Assembly (NCBI GenBank): GCA_014584635.1
Contig: JACTML010000198.1
Span: 1 to 8,904 of the forward strand
Direction: 5' to 3'
Length of the DNA: 8,904 nucleotides
DNA from: Nitrosomonas eutropha
GTDB taxonomy: Bacteria; Pseudomonadota; Gammaproteobacteria; Burkholderiales; Nitrosomonadaceae
The notes beneath the pieces are model-generated. The model was not told where the DNA came from, searched no databases, and saw only the letters and a program-made list of their open reading frames with translations. Below are positions 1-6,386 of the stretch, in pieces. The position numbers and the translations under genes are program-made. Each line of letters opens with the position of its first letter. The first letter of the stretch is position 1.

Positions 1-768
1 TATGATGGATGTATTCTGAGCGGGGCTGATATTATTCGTTTTCGCCATAATGATGCGGCTGATCTTGAAAAACGCCTTCGCAGGCTTGGCGATCGCAGTC
101 AAAATACACTAATTGTTATTGAAGGTATTTACAGCATGCTGGGGGATCAGGCACCTTTGACTGAGATCGTGCAGCTAAAAAATGCTTTTCAGAGCACTTT
201 GCTGCTTGATGAAGCACATTCGCTCGGTGTTCTTGGAGAAACCGGGCAAGGGTTGGTAGAAAAAACCGGAATGATGAATGGAGTTGATTTCATAACCGGG
301 ACGTTTAGTAAAAGCCTGTGTGGGATCGGTGGGTTTTGTGTCAGTAATCACCCTCAGCTTAACCAGCTCCGGTATGTAAGCCATCCTTATATATTTACAG
401 CATCACCTTCTCCAGCAACAATTGCATCTACGCGTGCTGCCTTGCAGCTGTTGCGTCATGGTCATTCATTGCGTGAACAGTTATGGCGCAATGCCCATCA
501 GCTTTATTCCTGCCTTAAAGAAACCGGCTATTCTCTTGGTCCGGAACCTGGTCCCATAGTGGCTGTTTTGCTTGATAGTCCCCATCAGGCATTAACCTTG
601 TGGAATGGATTAATGGAGCATGATATCTACGTAAATCTGGTGCTGCCACCAGCTGCTCCTGAAGGAAAATCACTGATACGCTGCAGCATCAACGCTGCTC
701 ATACAACTGAACAAATTAATCGGGTTTGCGAGACTTTCTCTAAACTGTATTCTGGCGTGATGCAGTAA
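1..768 (+). CDS. Serine palmitoyltransferase-like alpha-oxoamine synthase (5' end missing)
   Basis: PLP-dependent fold-type I enzyme that should condense an acyl thioester with an amino acid, losing CO2, to give a 2-amino ketone; with serine and palmitoyl-CoA this is the first step of sphingolipid synthesis in the cytoplasm. The frame is open from base 1, giving 255 residues; family members have about 390-420, so roughly 160 N-terminal residues lie outside the window. Visible motifs are DEAHSLGVLG (bases 208-237; Asp and His that contact PLP), TFSKS (301-315) with the Schiff-base Lys at 310-312, and LIRCSI near 673-690 with a conserved Arg at 679-681. The stretches GGFCVSNHP and PYIFTASPSP recall, from memory, Sphingomonas serine palmitoyltransferase more than BioF or Kbl. 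The loop that reads RPPATP in Sphingomonas reads LPPAAP here. pgeF follows after 8 bases, probably in one transcript. An 8-amino-7-oxononanoate synthase or CqsA-like enzyme is possible but less likely. Confidence 0.8.
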   Translation, partial: YDGCILSGADIIRFRHNDAADLEKRLRRLGDRSQNTLIVIEGIYSMLGDQAPLTEIVQLKNAFQSTLLLDEAHSLGVLGETGQGLVEKTGMMNGVDFITGTFSKSLCGIGGFCVSNHPQLNQLRYVSHPYIFTASPSPATIASTRAALQLLRHGHSLREQLWRNAHQLYSCLKETGYSLGPEPGPIVAVLLDSPHQALTLWNGLMEHDIYVNLVLPPAAPEGKSLIRCSINAAHTTEQINRVCETFSKLYSGVMQ

Positions 769-776
769 ACAACTTA

Positions 777-1535
777 ATGATTGATTGGATTACACCGGAT
801 TGGCCGGCTCCAGCAAATGTTAATGCCATGTTTACTACTCGCACTATCGGGATGGAAGCGGATAAAAAAGGTGCTTATGCCGGTTTGAACCTGGCTGCTC
901 ATGTTGGAGATGATCCTCATATTGTTCAGGCGAATCGTGACTGTCTGAATCAGCATTTACCCGCCAGTCCCCTCTGGTTGACACAGATTCATGGCTCCAG
1001 ACCAGTCTGGATAGATTCTGATAGTGAAACCCTGGAAGGGGATGCCGCAATGAGCCGACATCCTGAGGCAGTGTGCGCAGTTCTGGTGGCAGATTGTCTT
1101 CCGGTGTTGTTGTGTGATATGGCGGGCAGTGTAGTAGGTGCTGTTCATGCAGGATGGCGTGGTTTAGCTGAAGGGGTTATTGAGAATACCGTTCAGGCGT
1201 TACGTGAATGCAGTTACAGTGATCAGATAATCGCATGGCTTGGTCCGGCAATCAGTTCACGGCACTTTGAAGTGGGAGAAGAGGTGCGAACAATATTTAT
1301 TGAGTATGATCGTCAGGCGGCGCGTGCATTTATTCCTGGAAAAGAAGAAGGGAAATGGTATGCTGATCTTTTCAGTCTGGCGCGCCAGCGACTGTCACAC
1401 GTCGGTGTTTCCCGAATCAGTGGTGGTGATTTATGTACCTACAGTGATCCCGAAAAATTCTATTCTTATCGTCGCGATGGAAAAACGGGCAGGATGGCTG
1501 GTTTAGTGTGGATGACACGCTCTCCTGATAAGTGA
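777..1535 (+). CDS. pgeF: Peptidoglycan editing factor PgeF (YfiH/laccase-domain family)
   Basis: The 252-residue product spans the usual length of the YfiH/DUF152 family. The E. coli member hydrolyses UDP-MurNAc-L-Ser, clearing precursors in which MurC added serine instead of alanine; older annotations call it a polyphenol oxidase or laccase, and related proteins act on purine nucleosides. The metal-site residues expected for the family are present: His72 in TQIHG, Cys107 in ADCLPVLLCD and His124 in VHAGWRG. The later family blocks AWLGPAIS (153-160), GGDLCTYSDP (216-225) and FYSYRRDGKTGRMAG (228-242) are also intact. The start is chosen because MIDWITPDWPAP aligns with the E. coli N-terminus; no good Shine-Dalgarno is visible, so translation may be coupled to the gene that ends 8 bases upstream. 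A protein of cytoplasmic type, with no signal peptide. Confidence 0.93.
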   Translation: MIDWITPDWPAPANVNAMFTTRTIGMEADKKGAYAGLNLAAHVGDDPHIVQANRDCLNQHLPASPLWLTQIHGSRPVWIDSDSETLEGDAAMSRHPEAVCAVLVADCLPVLLCDMAGSVVGAVHAGWRGLAEGVIENTVQALRECSYSDQIIAWLGPAISSRHFEVGEEVRTIFIEYDRQAARAFIPGKEEGKWYADLFSLARQRLSHVGVSRISGGDLCTYSDPEKFYSYRRDGKTGRMAGLVWMTRSPDK

Positions 1536-1739
1536 TCGGTGGTGTAAATCCACTCCAGGATAGACGTATGAAACGTTGCTTCTGTTCTACAGTTTCCTTG
1601 AACCTGCTCAAGGTTTCAGTCAAGAGAGGCAGCAATCTTGATGAACTTCCTTCCTTATCGATCTCAATTTGCACATAGATCTGTAAACGATACAGTGTGC
1701 CTGTTCTACGTATTTCTGACTTATCTGAAAATATAATTT
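1536..1739. other. Intergenic region between pgeF and the ZIP transporter
   Basis: A 204-base gap, the longest in the window, with no convincing gene. It holds a small perfect hairpin, CCTTGA-acctgc-TCAAGG (1596-1613), with no following T-run, so it is a poor intrinsic terminator. A second inverted repeat, CTGTA-aacga-TACAG (1681-1695), sits 44 bases before the ATG of the transporter and has the size of a small operator; it does not resemble the Zur or Fur consensus as I know them. An octamer TGTTCTAC occurs twice (1583-1590 and 1702-1709). A weak promoter-like pair, TTGCAC (1669-1674) and TACAGT (1691-1696) with a 16-base spacer, is possible. None of these has strong support. Confidence 0.35.
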
Positions 1740-2522
1740 ATGTCGGTGTTAGCCTGGATTGTGCTTGCCAGCGTGGCAAGCGGTTTGCTGAGTATCGGAC
1801 TTGCAGCATCATTCGCTTTGAATGTTCGCAGCGATAAGTGGATTAACATACTGATTTCGTATGCTATCGGTGCACTTTTGGGAGCTGCATTTCTGAATGC
1901 GCTGCCAGAAGCTCTGGAGCTGACGGAAACACCGAAACAACTGACATTTATTTTATTGCTCGGTATCCTCGTTTTTTTTATTCTGGAGAAACTTTTATTG
2001 TGGCGTCATTGCCATTTATCGGAATGCGAGGCGCATGAACCGGTTTCTGCGGTGAATAACGATCATGGCCGTAGCGGCATGATGATCATACTGGGCGATA
2101 CCTTTCATAATTTTGTAGATGGTGTTCTGATTGCAACAGCCTTTATGGCTGATATTCAACTGGGTATGGTTACGGCGATTGCGATTACGGCACATGAAAT
2201 TCCGCAAGAAGCGGGGGATTTCATCATACTGCTCAATTCTGGGTTTACGCGGGCAAGTGCGCTCTGGTCTAACCTGCTATCGGGTACAGCAACCGTATTT
2301 GGAGGATTGCTGGGATATTTTATGCTGAACCAGTTAAATCACTTAATTGCGCCGATACTTGCGGTTGCCGCAGCAAGCATGATTTATGTTGCAATGTCCG
2401 ATCTTATTCCAAGTTTGCATAAACGCCCTGAAATCGGCGCAACCGTTCAGCAGGTGACGCTCATTGTTATGGGAATCGGTACGATATGGCTGATAGGGCT
2501 GTTTTTTGGCCATCATCATTGA
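1740..2522 (+). CDS. ZIP-family divalent metal transporter
   Basis: Inner-membrane carrier of 260 residues with about eight hydrophobic segments, the ZIP (SLC39-like) layout; these proteins move Zn2+ or related divalent cations into the cytoplasm. The two signature helices are present: HNFVDG at 123-128 (transmembrane helix 4) and HEIPQEAGD at 152-160 (helix 5), which carry the His/Asp/Glu metal ligands. The loop at about 89-110 is rich in potential ligands (WRHCHLSECEAHE), as expected for the cytoplasmic loop, and the protein ends HHH. The HEIPQEAGDFIILL stretch recalls the LIV-1 subfamily (HExPHExGDF), but with Gln at the second His position. ATG 1740 is the earliest start, since an in-frame TAA lies at 1734-1736; no clear ribosome binding site precedes it. 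The gene runs convergently into the next one with a 7-base gap. The metal cannot be told from sequence. Confidence 0.9.
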   Translation: MSVLAWIVLASVASGLLSIGLAASFALNVRSDKWINILISYAIGALLGAAFLNALPEALELTETPKQLTFILLLGILVFFILEKLLLWRHCHLSECEAHEPVSAVNNDHGRSGMMIILGDTFHNFVDGVLIATAFMADIQLGMVTAIAITAHEIPQEAGDFIILLNSGFTRASALWSNLLSGTATVFGGLLGYFMLNQLNHLIAPILAVAAASMIYVAMSDLIPSLHKRPEIGATVQQVTLIVMGIGTIWLIGLFFGHHH

Positions 2523-2529
2523 AGAATGA

Positions 2530-5133
2530 CTATTTGATTCCTGTTGTAGTTGATATTGGTGATGAAGCGGGGTTGTTACGATATCCTTCAGCGGTACGAT
2601 AATAAAGAGTGCGCAGCAAAACACCATCGTGCCGATAAATTGCCCGAGAATTTATTTTTCCTGGATTTATCAGCATTTTTTCAAAATCTCCAATCATCGT
2701 ATTGGCTTCCAAAGCCTGTGGCTTCATTCCGATCAGCAAAATAGGGCGATTGATGGAAGACTCGGATGGATACCAGAAACTGTACATGGCTGCATGTTCG
2801 CCAAACAGATTGCGGGATCGGATATCAAGAGCGGGATGGCTGTTGTTGTAAAACGCAAGCGCACTGGCAATTGACCATTTGCTCATACCAACCACAACAG
2901 GTGTTTCTCCTGTTGCCTGACCAATTTCACCGGCAATTTTTTCGACCTCGGCCGTGGTTTCTTTCCAGAAATAATGTTCGCTCAGGAATTGATATGGGAG
3001 CCCGGGTATCCCAAGCGTGACATAGTGCAGAATAAAGGCATAAGTCAATAATGACAGGGTGATCATTGGTTGCCAGGCGGTGTTCAGCCATCCCGAAATA
3101 TTCCTGAGTGTGTTTCTTTGTCCGATCATCCAGGCCATGGTGGGTATCAATGCCAGCCAGAGCGGGCCGGTCCAGTGAAAGCGCAGGGGACCAGAAGTAC
3201 TGGCTATCAGAAAAACGATGAGAGGAATTCCGGTAAATATACCAATGAAAAGAGATTTTCGGGATATTTGACGAATAACCGAGTACAGCGCGAGTATTGC
3301 AGCAACCAGTCCGACAGGTGTAAGCATAATTGCAATTTGCAACATCAGCTTGGGTGTGGCAAATTCGTGGTGTACCTTGCCTACTCTGTGAGTCTGGAAC
3401 AGGAAGGAAGCCCAGTCGTTTTCCATGTTCCAGATAATGACCGGGCTAAACAAAATGAGTGCGATTAATACAGCAACATAGGGATGCGGGCGTAACAGCC
3501 AGCGGCGCGCAGTAGAATCCAGAATAATGAAAACCAGCGCGGCAATACCAATTAAGCCAAGCGTGTACTTAGACAGAATACCCAGACCGAAAGCGATGCC
3601 TATTCCAAGCCATGCTCGACTCTGGTTTGCGAGCAAGGCTCGCTCCATGTAGTAAAGTGTTGCTGCCCAGGCAGCAATCAACGGCGCATCCGGTGTCATT
3701 GCCAACCCTGCAGCGAAACCGAATGGTACGGTGGCAAGCAGTAATGCTGCGCGCATGGCAGTGGATTTATCGTAAAGATTGCGCGCGAAAGCATATAAAT
3801 AGGCCATCGCAATCAATCCGCTCAAGAAAGCGCCGATTCTTACCCCGAATTCATTCTGACCAGCCAGCGCCGTTCCCAGCCAGATCAGCCAGGCTACCAT
3901 CGGTGGATGATCAAAAAAACTCAAATCCATATGCTGGGCGTATTGCCAGTAATAGGCTTCATCAGGTATCAGCTGCGCCACGCTCATATACACCAGACGT
4001 AGCAGAGTGACAAAACATACGATACCTATAGCGGCGATGCGCCATCGAGTATCAGCGGAAACAGCCGGCTGAGTGCGCGGAAATACATAAAAGGCAGATC
4101 CAAGATAATTGACGACAGCCGTCGCGATAATTGCCGGGAAAATAGCCCATTCGGTTGGTATATTCCAGGTATAAACCAGCCAGGCCAGAACAGCTCCTCT
4201 CAGGAGCATTGCAAATATGCCAACAATCAGGAAGCGGTAAAACTGGCCCCAGCGCAAATGACCCGAATGATGCTGCCGGAATGACCATTTGTTGTTCAGC
4301 ATGTAATTGAAGCTGGCTGCCGCAATGAAACTGGAGATATGCGCGGTTGCCAGACTGATTCCCTGTCCTGTCAGCCACTGAAAAATCAAGACATCAATAA
4401 AAACGCCCAAAAACCCAACCATGGCAAAGCGGCTCGCTGTGTAAAAGGAGACAGTACCGCCGGCCAGTGTGATGAGCTGTTGCAGGTAAACGAGGTGATG
4501 CGAAAGGGAAAGTTTAGATGTGCCGTGCAGCCGATTGTGGAAATGAATCGGAATTTCTTTTACGCGTAACTGTTCGCGTCCCGTCATTAACAATTCCAGC
4601 AATATTTTATAGCCGCGTGCATTTTCTGTGATGTTTTTAATTAACTCCTTACGAAATGCAAAGAAACCCGAAGTTGCATCATTGACATCACAAATAGAGC
4701 GTGCAAGCCAGCCGCCTGCCCGGGACAACCAGAGACGGTAGAAAGGCCAGCCAACAGTATCTCCTCCAGCGATATAACGACTGCCAACTGTTATGTCGTA
4801 TGTATTATCCAGAACAGGCTGGATCAATGCCGCTAATCGTTCCGGCGGATGGCTTAAATCAGCATCCATGACTGCAATAACCTCATACTTGGCTGCTGCT
4901 GTTCCATCGAGGATAGAGGCTGTCAGATCGGGCTTTGCATGCCTTTCAATTAAACGGACGTTGTGAGTGTTCTGCCACTTTCTGATTTCATCAGGTGTGC
5001 CATCTGTGGAGCCGTCATCCACGATAATGACTTCGAACTGGTTCCCCAGATTATCAAGGGAAAAAATATGGGTGAGTAAGGGATCGATGTTTCCAGCTTC
5101 GTTCAGAGTTGGAATAATGAGTGAAAATTGCAT
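2530..5133 (-). CDS. GT2 - GtrA - GT39 fusion: polyprenyl-phosphate sugar synthase joined to a lipid-linked-sugar glycosyltransferase
   Basis: An 867-residue protein with three domains in one uninterrupted frame. Residues 1-230 form a GT-A glycosyltransferase of the dolichol-phosphate mannose synthase type: IIPTLNE (6-12), VDDGSTDG (38-45), MDADLSHP with its metal-binding DxD (89-96), GSRY (117-120), SGFFAF (155-160) and HGTSKL (203-208). Residues 235-353 match the GtrA family: four hydrophobic helices, with FNYMLNNKWSFR (275-286) in the middle. From about 365 a multi-span GT39/ArnT-like transferase begins: PDEAYYW (390-396, candidate catalytic Asp391), SFFDHPPMVAWL (405-416), MTPDAPL (479-485), ENDWASF (571-577), and a hydrophilic tail from about 715 that should be periplasmic. 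Inference: the protein loads a sugar on a polyprenyl phosphate in the cytoplasm and transfers it to an envelope acceptor outside. Sugar and acceptor are unknown. It lies 106 bases downstream of mltG, with only a weak GAG ahead of the ATG. Confidence 0.9.
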   Translation of the reverse strand: MQFSLIIPTLNEAGNIDPLLTHIFSLDNLGNQFEVIIVDDGSTDGTPDEIRKWQNTHNVRLIERHAKPDLTASILDGTAAAKYEVIAVMDADLSHPPERLAALIQPVLDNTYDITVGSRYIAGGDTVGWPFYRLWLSRAGGWLARSICDVNDATSGFFAFRKELIKNITENARGYKILLELLMTGREQLRVKEIPIHFHNRLHGTSKLSLSHHLVYLQQLITLAGGTVSFYTASRFAMVGFLGVFIDVLIFQWLTGQGISLATAHISSFIAAASFNYMLNNKWSFRQHHSGHLRWGQFYRFLIVGIFAMLLRGAVLAWLVYTWNIPTEWAIFPAIIATAVVNYLGSAFYVFPRTQPAVSADTRWRIAAIGIVCFVTLLRLVYMSVAQLIPDEAYYWQYAQHMDLSFFDHPPMVAWLIWLGTALAGQNEFGVRIGAFLSGLIAMAYLYAFARNLYDKSTAMRAALLLATVPFGFAAGLAMTPDAPLIAAWAATLYYMERALLANQSRAWLGIGIAFGLGILSKYTLGLIGIAALVFIILDSTARRWLLRPHPYVAVLIALILFSPVIIWNMENDWASFLFQTHRVGKVHHEFATPKLMLQIAIMLTPVGLVAAILALYSVIRQISRKSLFIGIFTGIPLIVFLIASTSGPLRFHWTGPLWLALIPTMAWMIGQRNTLRNISGWLNTAWQPMITLSLLTYAFILHYVTLGIPGLPYQFLSEHYFWKETTAEVEKIAGEIGQATGETPVVVGMSKWSIASALAFYNNSHPALDIRSRNLFGEHAAMYSFWYPSESSINRPILLIGMKPQALEANTMIGDFEKMLINPGKINSRAIYRHDGVLLRTLYYRTAEGYRNNPASSPISTTTGIK

Positions 5134-5215
5134 GCTAAGCTCAGGTTGTTTCCGGGATTATTGAAACGAGTTTATGGTGGATTTTCCCGAAATGGCAGAG
5201 TGTTAAAGAAAGGGC

Positions 5216-5236
5216 ATCCTGATTCAGAGTCAGGAT
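5216..5236 (-). terminator. Possible weak terminator or stem-loop after mltG
   Basis: A perfect 7-bp inverted repeat, ATCCTGA-ttcagag-TCAGGAT, begins 3 bases after the mltG stop codon. Read on the - strand it is followed by GCCCTTTCTTT, a broken T-rich stretch, so it could attenuate transcription from mltG into the fusion gene. The stem is short and moderate in GC and the T-run is interrupted, so read-through is likely. Confidence 0.35.
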
Positions 5237-5239
5237 ATT

Positions 5240-6256
5240 CTATTGACGTTTTTTCTGATATTTCATGACAGCACGGTTATGTTCTTCGAGCGTAGATGAA
5301 AAGTGAGAAGTTCCATCTCCTCTGGCAACAAAGTAAAGTTCATCGGTAGCGGCCGGGTTAAAAGCTGCCCGAATAGAAGCCAGCCCTGGCATGGCAATAG
5401 GAGTAGGCGGTAAACCAGATCGAGTGTAGGTATTGTACGCATGATCAGTTTGCAGATCGATCTTACGCAGATTGCCATCAAATTTATCTCCCATACCGTA
5501 AATTACAGTAGGATCGGTTTGAAGTTTCATGCTATGGCGTAAACGGTTGATAAATACACCTGCAATACGGGTGCGTTCGCTGTCTCTTCCTGTTTCTTTT
5601 TCTATAATTGAAGCCAGGATTAAACCTTCATATGAATTTTTTAGCGGGAGTGACTTTTGTCTTGCAAGCCATTCTATTTCAAGGTGCCGCTGCATGGCAT
5701 GGTAGGCGCGCTTCAAAATTGTCAGATCACTGCTGTTTTTGGTAAAGAAATAAGTATCCGGGAAAAAAATACCCTCAGTGTCTGGCTCATTTGCCCCGAT
5801 CAGTTTCAGTAGTTTTGCATCACTGAGTTTGTCCGATTCGTGCCGAATAGCCGGATGTTCATCCAGTGCTTTTCTGAATTGTGAAAAAGTCCATCCTTCA
5901 AGAAAAGTGATTGCATGTTGTTTGGTTCTTCCCTGGGCGAGGTACTCCAGCAGATCCAGTGGCGACAGGTTTTGGGTCAGCGCATATTCACCTGCTTTGA
6001 GTGACGCATTGTAGCCCGTCATGTGCGCCAGGAGTATAAAAGACCATGCATTGGGGAGGATATTTGCATCAGTTAATTGTTGGGCAATATTGCGCAGACT
6101 GTCACCAGGTTCGATCGAGAACTCGTAAGGCATAACTGGAAGTTTTACCGGTGTTGTGGCCAGACGGTAGAACCATATGGAAAATAACGTGCTACCAACC
6201 AGAATGACTAAAAGAATAAAACTCGAAAATCGGAGTGAACGTGTCGATTCAGGCAT
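5240..6256 (-). CDS. mltG: Endolytic murein transglycosylase MltG
   Basis: Inner-membrane lytic transglycosylase (YceG family) that cuts nascent peptidoglycan strands and ends their elongation. The 338-residue protein has a short cytoplasmic N-terminus, one membrane anchor (about 10-31), a LysM-like region near 45-105 and the YceG catalytic domain. Catalytic Glu219 lies in LASIIEKET (214-222), matching Glu218 of E. coli; VFINRLR (234-240), LQTDPTVIYGMG (245-256), AYNTY (273-277) and GLPPTPI (281-287) are the expected conserved blocks, as is LYFVARGDG near the end. Start and length agree with E. coli MltG (340 residues). It lies 130 bases after fabF in the same direction; the pabC gene that sits between them in E. 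coli is absent. Only a weak AAGTG-type ribosome site is seen, and an imperfect inverted repeat lies just upstream. Confidence 0.95.
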   Translation of the reverse strand: MPESTRSLRFSSFILLVILVGSTLFSIWFYRLATTPVKLPVMPYEFSIEPGDSLRNIAQQLTDANILPNAWSFILLAHMTGYNASLKAGEYALTQNLSPLDLLEYLAQGRTKQHAITFLEGWTFSQFRKALDEHPAIRHESDKLSDAKLLKLIGANEPDTEGIFFPDTYFFTKNSSDLTILKRAYHAMQRHLEIEWLARQKSLPLKNSYEGLILASIIEKETGRDSERTRIAGVFINRLRHSMKLQTDPTVIYGMGDKFDGNLRKIDLQTDHAYNTYTRSGLPPTPIAMPGLASIRAAFNPAATDELYFVARGDGTSHFSSTLEEHNRAVMKYQKKRQ

Positions 6257-6279
6257 AGCGTTACACTTAGGTACTGGCT

Positions 6280-6330
6280 AATAACCGGTTATGCTGAATA
6301 TACCTTTCTGGAAGAGCATAACCAGTTATT
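6280..6330. repeat. 16-bp imperfect inverted repeat between fabF and mltG
   Basis: Left arm AATAACCGGTTATGCT (6280-6295) and right arm AGCATAACCAGTTATT (6315-6330) pair over 16 positions with one mismatch, around a 19-base loop. The left arm also contains the palindrome AACCGGTT. Neither strand has a T-run right after the stem, so it is not a standard intrinsic terminator. In the fabF-to-mltG direction the hairpin would end 24 bases before the mltG ATG, where it could act as a processing or stability element or affect mltG translation. As DNA it could equally be a protein-binding site. Confidence 0.6.
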
Positions 6331-6386
6331 TCCATGTGTATTTTGATTACTTCCAATACTGTACCCGGGAAGTGCGGGGAATATGC

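Noticed and set aside
1596..1613. Hairpin CCTTGA-acctgc-TCAAGG as a terminator for pgeF
   Set aside because: Only a 6-bp stem, and the sequence after it (TTTCAGTC) is not a T-run.
1417..1674. 85-codon frame on the - strand across the end of pgeF
   Set aside because: Overlaps pgeF extensively, has no family-like motif and no ribosome site; looks like chance.
1732..1737. Perfect TATAAT just upstream of the ZIP transporter ATG
   Set aside because: Transcription would start at about base 1744, inside the start codon region, and no -35-like hexamer lies 16-18 bases upstream; probably chance in AT-rich sequence.
3070..4010. Two 132-codon frames on the + strand inside the glycosyltransferase fusion
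   Set aside because: Low-complexity, polar translations antisense to a strongly supported membrane protein; shadows of its codon pattern.
4052..4378. 108-codon frame on the - strand inside the fusion gene, as a sign of a frameshift
   Set aside because: The main frame stays intact through this part with clear GtrA motifs; the other frame has no recognisable domain.
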